Shown here piece by piece: positions 26,715-35,516 of a stretch of DNA of 64,000 bases. Source of the stretch: an uncultured Vampirovibrio sp. (GTDB lineage: Bacteria; Cyanobacteriota; Vampirovibrionia; Gastranaerophilales; Gastranaerophilaceae); contig CAJTXT010000004.1 in NCBI GenBank assembly GCA_910583875.1, positions 62,001 to 126,000 of the forward strand, given 5' to 3'. Both the position numbers and the translations under genes were made by a program. Below the pieces are notes generated by a model. That model saw nothing but the letters and a program-made list of their open reading frames with translations. It did not search any database and had not been told where the DNA came from. Positions within the stretch are counted from its first letter, which is position 1. Every line of letters starts with the position of its first letter.

Positions 26715-27626
26715 CTAACATGTATATTCTTCTTTAATTTTAATTAGTCCGTTACCGGAATCAAATTCACAATATGCACCTACAGGAACTGTATCTTTTA
26801 ATGCATTATGTGTAATTTTAAAGCCGTCACAGATTGGAATGTTTAATTCATTGGCAAACTCTTGAATTACTTCATTTAATTCTGCTTTATCAGTAATATC
26901 TTTAAACTCGCCGATTGCAATTCCTTTAACATTTTTTCTTATTTTTTCAATATTAAATAATTGAGTCAGCATTTTATCTATTTTATATACCGGCTCATTT
27001 AAATCTTCTAAAAATAAAATTAAGTCTTCATTTGGAATAAAATCTAAACCGCAAAGTGATACTAATGTAGCAAGATTTCCTCCCCATAAAATGCCTTGGG
27101 TAGTTCCTTCTTTAAATACATTTCTGTTTCTTGCATTTAAACAGATGGTTTTACCTTCGAGTGTATTAAAAAAGCTTATAGCTGTATAATCTTCAATTAC
27201 TCCGCCGAAATCTCCGTTTGCCATTGCGCTGTGAAATGTTATCAAACCTGTTTTTTTATAAATCATATTTAATAAAACCGTTATATCAGAATATCCTGCA
27301 AAAATTTTAGGATTATGCTTTATTAAATTCCAATCAATATTTTTTAAAAGTTTTAAAGTGCCAAATCCGCCTCTCGCACATAAAACAGCATCAATTTCTT
27401 TATTATTAAAAAAATCATGCAAAGCATTCAGACATTCTTTTTCATTGTTTCCCGCACAATATCTGTGTGAAGTTTTACAAGTATCAGAAATTACAACTTT
27501 ATACCCTTTTGATTCAAGAAAAGCTTTGGCATTTTTTATTTTTGCAAATTCTTTAATTTTTCCTGATATGGCAAGAATTCCTATTGTATTACCTTTTTGT
27601 AATTTTTTCGGTTTTATTGTCTTCAT
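26715..27626 (-). CDS. LD-carboxypeptidase (peptidase family S66)
   Basis: A 303-residue serine peptidase of the LdcA/MccF family, which removes the terminal D-alanine from peptidoglycan tetrapeptides in the cytoplasm during wall recycling. Seen are the N-terminal GNTIGILAISG strand, the nucleophile region AVLCARGGFGTLKLL, FAGYSDITVLLNMI and the C-terminal GFKITHN that carries the catalytic histidine. The length fits LdcA. It is the first gene of the run leading to the dehydrogenase and oppF and diverges from dnaX. Confidence 0.9.
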   Translation of the reverse strand: MKTIKPKKLQKGNTIGILAISGKIKEFAKIKNAKAFLESKGYKVVISDTCKTSHRYCAGNNEKECLNALHDFFNNKEIDAVLCARGGFGTLKLLKNIDWNLIKHNPKIFAGYSDITVLLNMIYKKTGLITFHSAMANGDFGGVIEDYTAISFFNTLEGKTICLNARNRNVFKEGTTQGILWGGNLATLVSLCGLDFIPNEDLILFLEDLNEPVYKIDKMLTQLFNIEKIRKNVKGIAIGEFKDITDKAELNEVIQEFANELNIPICDGFKITHNALKDTVPVGAYCEFDSGNGLIKIKEEYTC

Positions 27627-27690
27627 TTTTCACACTTTTTTAATTACTTAATATATAATTGATATTATCAAATATTTTAGGAGCAAGCAA

Positions 27691-29517
27691 TTGGAAAACA
27701 AATATATTCCTCTTTATCGTAAATACAGACCTCAGACATTTCATGACCTTATAGGTCAAGAAAATATTGTACATGCTTTAAGTAATGCAATTGAATTAAA
27801 TAGAATTGCACATGCATATTTACTTTGCGGACCAAGAGGAACAGGAAAAACTTCCTCTGCAAGAATTTTAGCTAAGTCTTTAAACTGTAAAGAAGGACCT
27901 ACGCTTACACCTTGCGGAAAATGTCCTGCCTGCTTAGATATTATGAACTCTATTCCTGTAGACGTTATTGAAATAGATGCGGCAAGTAACAGAAGTGTTG
28001 AAGATACGCAGGCTATACTTGAAAAAATTCAATATGTTCCCGTTAACGGAAGATACAAAATTTATGTTATAGATGAAGTTCACATGCTTTCTAATCACGC
28101 TTTTAATGCTTTATTGAAAACATTGGAAGAACCACCTGAAAATGTTATATTCATTCTTGCAACAACAGAACCGCATAAGGTTTTGGATACAATTATCTCT
28201 AGATGTCAAAGATTTGATTTTAGAAGAATTACAACTGATGATATAGTTAAAAGACTTGAATATATTTCAAAAGAAGAAAATATAAATATTTCAAAAGAAG
28301 CTTTGTATTCAATAGCAAAAAATTCACAAGGCGGAATGAGAGATGCTTTGGCTCTTTTAGACCAAATTAGTGTTTTGGGCGTAAATAAACAAATTGATAC
28401 AGCTGATGTAAATGAAATATTAGGTAAAATATCTTATGATACTTTGCAAGAAATTACTGAATGTATATTAGAATCAGATTGTTCTAAATCAATTTCTTTA
28501 ATTGATAATATTTATTCAAAAGGTAATGAACCTGTTCAAATTGTTTCTAATTTAATTCAATATTTTAGAGATTTAATGATTATCAAAAATTGCAGCGATA
28601 AAGAATTAATTTTCTCTTTAACTCAAATTAATGAAGTAAATTATGAAAAAACAAAACCAATTGCTGAAAAATTTACAGTATCTGAAATTATTCAAATAAT
28701 TGACAGATTGTCTTATTACGCAACTCAAATTAAAGAAACTACAAATAAGTATTTATGGTTAGAGCTTTGTATTATTGATTTAACAAATTATAAAAATCTG
28801 CCTTCAGCAGAAAATTTATTAAACAGAATTGAAGTACTGGAAGCAAAACTTGCTTCCGGTGATTTTAGTGTTCCTAAAGTTCAATCAACGCAAACGACAC
28901 AACCAATTTCAAAACCGCAAATACAAGAACAAACTGTTAAACAAACTGCAGTTGAACAACCTAAGGCACCAATAGCAAAACCTGTTGAAGAAATAAAAAA
29001 TGTAGAAATAAAACAAGAAGAACAAAATCAAAAACCTTCTATGCAAGCTGCAAATTCTGCTTCATCAGATATGAATTCTTTATGGGTTTCAATATTACAA
29101 AGCATTGACAGCCCGCCTAACAGAGCATTTTATTCAAATCTTGCAAGACCTGTTGAAATATCAGAAAGCAAAATTGTTATTGCTTTTTCAAAAGAAATGT
29201 TCGTAAAACAAGCGAAAGAAGGTGCAAAAAGACAAGCACTTGTTGATGCAGTATCTAAATATATGAATATTTCAAACCCCAATATTGATGTAATAACAAG
29301 TGATAATATTGATTTATCTAAAAAAGTTGCACCTGTAACATCGCCTATTAAAAAGGCAGAAGAAGAAAAAAATTTAATTCAGCAGGAAGAAGAAGAATAC
29401 CACTCTTTTGTTGAGGCAAAAAAAGAAGAACAATCTAAACCGCAGCCTGTTAATATTGATGCATCCAGTCAAGCAGCTATGGTAAAAGAATTGTTTGACG
29501 GAAAATATATTAATTAA
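27691..29517 (+). CDS. dnaX: DNA polymerase III subunit gamma/tau
   Basis: A 608-residue clamp-loader ATPase. It starts at a TTG with AGGAG seven bases upstream. Seen are the opening YRKYRPQTFHDLIGQ, Walker A GPRGTGKTS, the four-cysteine zinc module (CKEGPTLTPCGKCPAC), the DEVHMLS Walker B, ALLKTLEEPP, and the sensor region ISRCQRF. The middle is a Gln/Pro/Lys-rich linker and the end (about residues 455-608) is a small C-terminal domain probably binding the polymerase. I see no clear programmed frameshift signal for a short gamma form. It converges on smpB across a large hairpin. Confidence 0.95.
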   Translation: MENKYIPLYRKYRPQTFHDLIGQENIVHALSNAIELNRIAHAYLLCGPRGTGKTSSARILAKSLNCKEGPTLTPCGKCPACLDIMNSIPVDVIEIDAASNRSVEDTQAILEKIQYVPVNGRYKIYVIDEVHMLSNHAFNALLKTLEEPPENVIFILATTEPHKVLDTIISRCQRFDFRRITTDDIVKRLEYISKEENINISKEALYSIAKNSQGGMRDALALLDQISVLGVNKQIDTADVNEILGKISYDTLQEITECILESDCSKSISLIDNIYSKGNEPVQIVSNLIQYFRDLMIIKNCSDKELIFSLTQINEVNYEKTKPIAEKFTVSEIIQIIDRLSYYATQIKETTNKYLWLELCIIDLTNYKNLPSAENLLNRIEVLEAKLASGDFSVPKVQSTQTTQPISKPQIQEQTVKQTAVEQPKAPIAKPVEEIKNVEIKQEEQNQKPSMQAANSASSDMNSLWVSILQSIDSPPNRAFYSNLARPVEISESKIVIAFSKEMFVKQAKEGAKRQALVDAVSKYMNISNPNIDVITSDNIDLSKKVAPVTSPIKKAEEEKNLIQQEEEEYHSFVEAKKEEQSKPQPVNIDASSQAAMVKELFDGKYIN

Positions 29518-29520
29518 TAT

Positions 29521-29694
29521 AACAGAATAAATAATGTGAAAAAATTATAAGAAATCGGTTCACGAATAATTATTTTCTTAAGTTCAACTTGTGCACGGCT
29601 AAAAAGAGCCGTGCTTTGATGTCTGTTTCACTAAAGAAAATTAAATTATTCCCTCAATGATTTCTTATAATTTTTTCACATTGTTTCTTCTGTT
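29521..29694. repeat. Giant imperfect hairpin filling the dnaX-smpB gap
   Basis: The whole gap between the convergent genes is one inverted repeat: 36-base arms at 29521-29556 and 29659-29694 differ at two positions only, an inner imperfect stem continues, and the apex is GCACGGC, eight bases, GCCGTGC. The inner part, not the arms, is closely matched inside element C (62811-62929). It probably ends transcription from both sides and is probably a non-autonomous mobile hairpin. Confidence 0.75.
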
Positions 29695-29696
29695 AT

Positions 29697-30149
29697 TTAA
29701 TACTTAATCTTAACAGCACGCTGAATATCTCTATTCTGGTCTTTTTTCGCCAAATCTTCACGCTTATCATAAAGTTTTTTACCTTTTGCAAGCGCAATTT
29801 CAAGTTTCGCCCAGCCATTTTCAAGATATAACTCTATAGGAACTATAGAATAACCATCTTTCTTGATTTTTCCTACAAGTTTTTCTATTTCTCTTTTATT
29901 TAATAATAGTTTTCTTGTTCGCTTTTCTTCATGATTATATCTGTTTCCTTGCTCATAAGGACTAATATGACAGTTATACAAAAATACTTCAAAGTCATCA
30001 ATTTTAACAAAACTGTCTTTTAAATTTACAGCTCCTTTTCTTATTGATTTTATTTCAGTACCAGTTAATACCATACCTGCATTGAATTTATCAAAAATAT
30101 GATATTCATGAAAAGCTTTTCTATTTGTAGATATAATTTTTTTACCCAT
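29697..30149 (-). CDS. smpB: SsrA-binding protein
   Basis: A 150-residue SmpB, the tmRNA-binding partner in ribosome rescue. Seen are STNRKAFHEYHIFDKFNAGM, VLTGTEIKSIRKGAVNLKDS, and the C-terminal LAKGKKLYDKREDLAKKD with a basic tail that enters the decoding centre. The length is standard. The tmRNA gene itself was not found in this window. Confidence 0.95.
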   Translation of the reverse strand: MGKKIISTNRKAFHEYHIFDKFNAGMVLTGTEIKSIRKGAVNLKDSFVKIDDFEVFLYNCHISPYEQGNRYNHEEKRTRKLLLNKREIEKLVGKIKKDGYSIVPIELYLENGWAKLEIALAKGKKLYDKREDLAKKDQNRDIQRAVKIKY

Positions 30150-30193
30150 AAAATGATTATATCATTAGAATTCTATTTTTATAACATGAGATT

Positions 30194-30502
30194 TTATAGA
30201 AAGCTTCTATGTTTAAAACTCTTAAGACGAATATAATAATAATTTATTTTTCTATCCTTAATAATTTGAGAAATTCTATGTTCGGCTCTAACAAAATACG
30301 GAATATCTATAATTCCTGTTGTTTTTTCGTAATCTCTATAAATTTTTATTAAAACATCTTTAATAATATAGATTTTTTCATGTTTCGATAATGTAATACA
30401 ATCAAAAAAATCTTTCATTTTTTCAAAAAAATTAACAGAAAAATCTGTTTTTTTGTCTTCCTCATCATGAGAATAGACAAGACGTAAATGTCTCTCTTTC
30501 AT
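30194..30502 (-). CDS. Small protein of unknown function, divergent from an XRE regulator
   Basis: The frame is open from 30625, but the ATG at 30502 has a strong AAGGAG eight bases upstream and is preferred (102 residues). The protein is basic at the end (KINYYYIRLKSFKHRSFL), with a middle segment KDVLIKIYRDYEKTTGIID. No signal peptide, membrane helix or known motif is visible, and I do not recognise it. It is divergent from the XRE gene at 30711, whose product may control it through the palindrome at 30640. Confidence 0.55.
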   Translation of the reverse strand: MKERHLRLVYSHDEEDKKTDFSVNFFEKMKDFFDCITLSKHEKIYIIKDVLIKIYRDYEKTTGIIDIPYFVRAEHRISQIIKDRKINYYYIRLKSFKHRSFL

Positions 30503-30639
30503 AGTCTCCACTCCTTTTTCCAGCTTTTTATATATTTTCATAAATATGTAAAGTCCAAAAACATTATGCAAAAAAATGTATTTTGGTGTATAATAGTTTT
30601 TGTTGGAAATTACATTATTTAACAATCCATATTTCTATA

Positions 30640-30655
30640 TTACATTATCATGTAA
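30640..30655. promoter_or_regulatory. Candidate operator between divergent genes
   Basis: TTACATTATCATGTAA is a 6-4-6 inverted repeat, with a second half site TTACATTAT at 30610, in the gap between the unknown gene (30502) and the XRE gene (30711). A dyad here is what an XRE-type dimer would bind; the assignment is by position only. Confidence 0.35.
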
Positions 30656-30710
30656 AATAAAACAATAGATAAGCTTAAATAACGTAACAAAAGTTCAAGT
30701 GGTGTAAAAT

Positions 30711-31133
30711 ATGAGTATAGGAAAACGAATTAAAGAAATCAGAGCATCTCTTCATTTAACTTCTGCGGAATTAGCACAAAAGCTAAATATTCCCGTAAGG
30801 ACAATCGGCAGTTATGAAAGAGAAGAAGCTCAACCAGGACCAAGATTTTTAAATGCATTAATTGAATGTTGCTGCATTAATATTAATTGGCTCCTTTCCG
30901 GCAGAGGCAATATGTTCATTTCGCGCAAAACAGAATGCGATTTACAATATATTGCACAACTGCAAGAGCGATTAAACCTTACCGATAAAGAAATTGAAGG
31001 TTTAATTGAGCTTTTAGATTCAGCGGCAAGCCGTGAAATGGTCTTGAAGTTTATTGAAATTAAAAAGGGTAACAAAGAAGCTTTAGACAGCCTTATATAT
31101 AATCTACAAGGCATTAAAGCTATCTATGGTTAA
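30711..31133 (+). CDS. XRE-family transcriptional regulator (CI-like)
   Basis: A 140-residue protein with an N-terminal Cro/CI helix-turn-helix (RIKEIRASLHLTSAELAQKL, then PVRTIGSYEREEAQPG) followed by NWLLSGRGNMF, a segment typical of phage-repressor-like N domains, and a helical C-terminal part likely for dimerisation. No LexA-type peptidase residues are seen. It is divergent from the small gene at 30502 and converges on the helicase with a 4-base gap. Likely autoregulated; targets unknown. Confidence 0.85.
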   Translation: MSIGKRIKEIRASLHLTSAELAQKLNIPVRTIGSYEREEAQPGPRFLNALIECCCININWLLSGRGNMFISRKTECDLQYIAQLQERLNLTDKEIEGLIELLDSAASREMVLKFIEIKKGNKEALDSLIYNLQGIKAIYG

Positions 31134-31137
31134 TATT

Positions 31138-33432
31138 TTAATCGACATCAACAGGCTCTTTTAATATATTCTGTATTGCAATCTTTGCATTGCTCTTTAC
31201 TTCTTCACTAATGTGAGGAAGTATTGTAAGCTGCCTTAAAACATCAACTGTTCGTTTAAAGATTCTTACAATATCACCTTCTGAAGAATCAACTTGCTTT
31301 GCAATATCTTCCCACGGCGTATCTTGCACCCATTGTTCCATTAATGGAGAGTAGAAAGAATTTATGTACATTTCCGTATCTATATCTTCTTCTCGTTGAA
31401 GTATTGCTATTTTTTTTCGTATTTCTTTTATTTTATTTAGAGCTTTTCTTGTATTTTTACTTATAGGACAATTTGGGTATACATCTGTTCTTAAATCTTC
31501 CGTAACTAATGCACATATTACAGATGCTAATTCATATGGCTGCAGTTCATCAAGAATTCCTTTTAAAATAATTTCAGATAAGAATAATTCATTTTCTGCT
31601 CTTACCATAGAACAAACAATGCCGGAATCTGTAGGATAACCGTTTTGAATATATCCCATTTTTTCTAAAATATCTTTGTGGGCTAAGAATTTATTCCAGT
31701 ATATATCTTTTTGTTTTTCAATATTTTTACATGTTTCTTTATATCTCTTTTCATATCTGTTTATGATTTCAAGATTTTTCATGTGTTTTTTGTAACCGCG
31801 GCAGATTTCACATTTATATTGTTCCATTTGCTTTCTTATTTCATTTGTTTGGTTTGTATATTCAAGAACCTCTGGTGCATTTTTATCACCCTTCTGTTTT
31901 GCTTGTTTTTGCAAAGTTCTTGTTAATTTTCTATATACAATGAATTTATCTTTTAATCTGTTAAACTCAATTAAATCTTCGCTTGTTAAATTAAACGGGC
32001 ATTTTTCATTTTTTAGTTTTGTTAGTGTTTGTTCATAATTCAATTGTTGAAGAATAATTGGTTTTAATCTGTCATTAGAAGAAAAATAACCAAAACTTTT
32101 TAAAATAAGTTCTTTTGCTTGTTCAAGCTCTAAATTTTGAAGTAAATTTAAAACCATTGAATAACTGGGTGAAAAACGGCTTTCTAATGGATTTGAAGCG
32201 CTTTTTACAAGTTCTGCAACTTCATCGGGTGATTGGAACTGAGTTCCCATTACAACAACATAGCCGATTTTATCCATGCCGCGTCTACCTGCACGTCCTG
32301 ACATTTGTAAAAATTCATTGGCAGTCAGCATTCTATGACCTGAATCGGTTCTTTTACTAATTGCAGATATTACGGTAGTTCTTGCAGGCATGTTTATTCC
32401 TGCTGCAAGTGTTTCTGTTGCAAAAACTACTTTTATTAATCCTTTTTGAAATAATCTTTCAACAAGCAATTTCCATGCCGGTAAAAGCCCAGCATGATGT
32501 GAAGCTACTCCGTTATATAAATATTCAAGATTTTTATTATTTTCAAGATATGTATGTTCCTTCAAAAATTCTTGAATTTCTATTCTGATTTGCTTTGCTT
32601 CTTCATTTGTAATTAAATTGATTTCCGAACATTTTTCCATATTTTCATCACATTTTTTACGCGAAAATGTGAAAAATATGGCAGGAAGCATTTCTTTCTT
32701 ATGTAAAACGCTTATAACATCTTTAACTGTATTTCTTTTTTTTGCCTGACGCCCATAATAATTCATTTTCTTTTCAGGTTTTATTTTTCTGTTTAATTTT
32801 CCGTCAGGAGTCAATAACGGTAAAATTTCCGTTGGTTTTGACGAATCAAAATAATAATGTCTTAAAGGAACAGGTCTGAAATCTGTATAAATAAGTTCAG
32901 TTTTTGAATGAACCGTATTTATCCAATCGCATAATTGTTTAGAATTTGCAATTGTTGCACTTAATGCAATAATTTGGATATTTGAAGGACAGTAAATTAT
33001 ACTTTCTTCCCAAACAGTTCCTCTTTGTTCATCATTCATATAATGAACTTCATCAAGCACAACATATTTAACATCCTTAAGGTTGTCTTTAACATTTCCA
33101 AAGTTAGTATTATATAGCATATTTCTAAAAACTTCGGTAGTCATAACAACAATCGGTGCTTCCCTGTTAATAGAAGTATCACCCGTTAAAAGACCAACGT
33201 TACCTTCACCATATTTTCTTCCAAAATCATAAAATTTTTGATTTGAAAGAGCTTTCAAAGGTGTAGTATAAAATAGCCTTGTATTTTCTTCCAGCGCTCT
33301 ATGTATTGCGTGTTCAGCAATACAAGTCTTTCCGGCACCCGTTGGAGCACAAACTACTATGCTTTTAGAATCATTGATACAATCAAATGCTTCTTTTTGG
33401 AAATCATCCGGTTCAAAATCAAATTTGTACAA
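31138..33432 (-). CDS. Ski2-like superfamily II DEVH-box RNA helicase
   Basis: A 764-residue helicase. Motifs in order: Walker A CAPTGAGKT, Ia YTTPLKALSNQK, II VLDEVHYMND, III ALSATIAN, then GLLPAWKLLVERLF, TETLAAGINMPA and VI QMSGRAGRRG. A Lys-rich helical segment with CEICRGYKKH follows, and the C-terminal part resembles the DSHCT domain of Ski2/Mtr4 enzymes. Such helicases act in RNA turnover; related proteins exist in Cyanobacteria and plastids. It is the last gene of the ffh run, 3 bases after the DAHP synthase gene. The RNA substrate is unknown. Confidence 0.88.
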   Translation of the reverse strand: MYKFDFEPDDFQKEAFDCINDSKSIVVCAPTGAGKTCIAEHAIHRALEENTRLFYTTPLKALSNQKFYDFGRKYGEGNVGLLTGDTSINREAPIVVMTTEVFRNMLYNTNFGNVKDNLKDVKYVVLDEVHYMNDEQRGTVWEESIIYCPSNIQIIALSATIANSKQLCDWINTVHSKTELIYTDFRPVPLRHYYFDSSKPTEILPLLTPDGKLNRKIKPEKKMNYYGRQAKKRNTVKDVISVLHKKEMLPAIFFTFSRKKCDENMEKCSEINLITNEEAKQIRIEIQEFLKEHTYLENNKNLEYLYNGVASHHAGLLPAWKLLVERLFQKGLIKVVFATETLAAGINMPARTTVISAISKRTDSGHRMLTANEFLQMSGRAGRRGMDKIGYVVVMGTQFQSPDEVAELVKSASNPLESRFSPSYSMVLNLLQNLELEQAKELILKSFGYFSSNDRLKPIILQQLNYEQTLTKLKNEKCPFNLTSEDLIEFNRLKDKFIVYRKLTRTLQKQAKQKGDKNAPEVLEYTNQTNEIRKQMEQYKCEICRGYKKHMKNLEIINRYEKRYKETCKNIEKQKDIYWNKFLAHKDILEKMGYIQNGYPTDSGIVCSMVRAENELFLSEIILKGILDELQPYELASVICALVTEDLRTDVYPNCPISKNTRKALNKIKEIRKKIAILQREEDIDTEMYINSFYSPLMEQWVQDTPWEDIAKQVDSSEGDIVRIFKRTVDVLRQLTILPHISEEVKSNAKIAIQNILKEPVDVD

Positions 33433-33435
33433 TAT

Positions 33436-34482
33436 TTATACCTTATCTGTCTGATGCTTATTATCGTAATCAATTCTTCCAATAAGCTTATTTAAGCGTT
33501 TTGCAACATCTTTAAACATTGGAATACTTAAACTTTGAGCTCCGTCAGAAGATGCATTTTCAGGGTCGTGATGTACCTCCATCATAACACCATGAGCACC
33601 AACTATCAACCCTGCTTTTGCCATAGGTTCAATTAAATAGCGTCTTCCTGTACCATGGCTTGGGTCTACAATTACAGGTAAATGTGAATATTTTTTAATA
33701 ACAGGAATAGCAGTAATATCAAGTGTATTTCTTGTCGCAGAAGAATCTACTCCTTTTATACCTCTTTCACATAGAATAACTTTATCATTACCGTTATACA
33801 TAATATGTTCAGCAGCAAGTAAGAACTCTCTTATAGTTGCAGCCGCTCCTCTTTTTAAAATAACAGGTTTATCGCACTTACCAACAGCTTTTAAAAGTTT
33901 GAAGTTTTGCATATTTCTTGCACCGATTTGAAGAACATCGGCATATTTACAAACTAAATCAACATCCATTGTATCCATAACTTCAGTTACAACTAAAAGA
34001 CCTGTTTTTTCTCTTGCTATAGCAAGGTATTCAAGCGCTTTTTCTTCTAAACCTTGGAAGTCATAAGGAGAAGTTCTTGGTTTAAATGCGCCGCCTCTTA
34101 AAAAATGACAGCCCATTTCTTTTGCCGCATCAGCTACACGTAAAAGACCGTCTAAATCTTGTTCAACGCAGCAAGGACCAACCATTAATACAGGTTTTTC
34201 AAGTCCGCCTATTCTTACTCCGTTTGAGAATTCTATAACTGTATCTTCTGCTTTTCCTTCTCTGGATGCAAGTTTATAAGGTTCTTGTATAAGTTTTACA
34301 CTTCTAACACCTTCATAAGATTGAAAAGAATGTGGATTTAAAAGTCTTTTATCACCAATTGCAGCAATAACAGTCATTACATCACCATTATTTAGAACTG
34401 TTTTAAATCCTTGATTATGAAGCGCGTTTACTACTGTTTTGATTTGTTCTTGGGTTGCCGATGGCTCCATTATTATAATCAT
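33436..34482 (-). CDS. aroF: 3-deoxy-7-phosphoheptulonate (DAHP) synthase, type I-beta
   Basis: A 348-residue enzyme condensing phosphoenolpyruvate and erythrose 4-phosphate, the first step of the shikimate pathway. An N-terminal ferredoxin-like domain (MIIIMEPSATQEQIKTVV) precedes the barrel, which is the AroF form common in Bacillus, Thermotoga and related bacteria. Barrel motifs include VGPCCVEQ, RGGAFKPRTSPYDFQG, KPVILKRGAAA and PVIVDPSHGTGRR. It lies between the nucleotidyltransferase (24 bases) and the helicase (3 bases). Feedback control is likely through the N-terminal domain, as in the family. Confidence 0.93.
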   Translation of the reverse strand: MIIIMEPSATQEQIKTVVNALHNQGFKTVLNNGDVMTVIAAIGDKRLLNPHSFQSYEGVRSVKLIQEPYKLASREGKAEDTVIEFSNGVRIGGLEKPVLMVGPCCVEQDLDGLLRVADAAKEMGCHFLRGGAFKPRTSPYDFQGLEEKALEYLAIAREKTGLLVVTEVMDTMDVDLVCKYADVLQIGARNMQNFKLLKAVGKCDKPVILKRGAAATIREFLLAAEHIMYNGNDKVILCERGIKGVDSSATRNTLDITAIPVIKKYSHLPVIVDPSHGTGRRYLIEPMAKAGLIVGAHGVMMEVHHDPENASSDGAQSLSIPMFKDVAKRLNKLIGRIDYDNKHQTDKV

Positions 34483-34506
34483 TCTTTTCCTCTTTCCTTA
34501 ACTTTA

Positions 34507-35490
34507 TTATTCTTTTATAATACTATCTTTTATATTTTCTTTTATTACTGTATTTGGAAGAATTATTGAATTTTCAATTTCAATGTTATCCATAACTTCT
34601 ATATTATCCCATAAAACAGAATTTTTAATTTTAGAATTTTTTCCGATTTTGCAATTTTTACCAAATACACATGTGCCCTCAATTGTTGAAGTTAAATCTT
34701 TGATAAAATTATCGCCGCATACATATTCACAGCTATCTAAAGATTTTGTATCAACTTTTATAGAAGAGACTTGATTTTTCAATATATCTATATTGGATTG
34801 TTTATATTGTTCAATTGACCCGATATCAGACCAATAACCATAATGTGTATATGTATTTATTTTGAGTCCTGCTTCCATTATTGACGGAAATACATTTTTC
34901 GCAAAATCATAGAAGGTATTTTCTGGAATAAAATCAAATATTTTATAATTAAAAATATAAATACCTGTATTAGCAAGGTTCGATTTTGCCTCAGCTAAAG
35001 AAGGTTTTTCTTGAAAACTTTTTACATATCCTTTTTCATCCGGAACAATTATTCCATATTTAGAAACCTCTTTATGTTCGACATCTTTTGTTACTATTGT
35101 TGCAATAGAACCTGATGTTTTATGTGATTTATAAGCCTCAGTTATATTAATATCAGTTAATCCATCACCAGACATAATAATAAAATCTTCATCTTTATCA
35201 AAAAAGAATTGGCACTTTTTTACTCCTCCGGCAGTACCTGATAATTCTGTTTCTGTAATTGAGTGAAAATTTATACCTAATGAATTCTCTTTATAATGAT
35301 TTATAATATCTTCTGCTCTGTGATATGTATTTGCTATAACATCTTTTATTCCATAAGAAAGCAAATGTTTCACCAAGATATCCATAGCCGGAATATTTGC
35401 TAACGGCACTAATGGTTTGGGAACAACACTAGACAACGGCTCAAGTCTTGAACCGACACCAGCTGCCATAATCATTGCTTTTTTTAACAT
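34507..35490 (-). CDS. NDP-sugar pyrophosphorylase (nucleotidyltransferase)
   Basis: A 327-residue protein with the nucleotidyltransferase start AMIMAAGVGSRLEPLS and KPLVPLANIPAMD, the metal site IMSGDGLTDIN, and a C-terminal left-handed beta-helix of hexapeptide repeats (GKNCKIGKNSKIKNSVLWD). This makes it an NDP-sugar synthase of the mannose-1-phosphate guanylyltransferase or glucose-1-phosphate type; the exact sugar and nucleotide cannot be fixed from sequence. It is the second gene after ffh and separate from the dTDP-rhamnose genes at 43558-46773. Confidence 0.88.
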   Translation of the reverse strand: MLKKAMIMAAGVGSRLEPLSSVVPKPLVPLANIPAMDILVKHLLSYGIKDVIANTYHRAEDIINHYKENSLGINFHSITETELSGTAGGVKKCQFFFDKDEDFIIMSGDGLTDINITEAYKSHKTSGSIATIVTKDVEHKEVSKYGIIVPDEKGYVKSFQEKPSLAEAKSNLANTGIYIFNYKIFDFIPENTFYDFAKNVFPSIMEAGLKINTYTHYGYWSDIGSIEQYKQSNIDILKNQVSSIKVDTKSLDSCEYVCGDNFIKDLTSTIEGTCVFGKNCKIGKNSKIKNSVLWDNIEVMDNIEIENSIILPNTVIKENIKDSIIKE

Positions 35491-35516
35491 ATCTCCACCC
35501 AGTCTGTTATTTATGC

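Noticed and set aside
24698..27626. Vancomycin-resistance cluster, suggested by the VanH-like dehydrogenase.
   Set aside because: No D-Ala-D-Lac ligase, VanX, VanY or VanRS genes are adjacent; the organism appears to have an outer membrane, and LdcA plus OppF fit wall-peptide use better.
27659..27671. Palindrome TTGATATTATCAA just after a TATAAT upstream of dnaX, resembling the XRE dyads.
   Set aside because: It is 13 rather than 14 bases, AT-rich and in a region where such palindromes arise by chance; there is no other link to the XRE genes.
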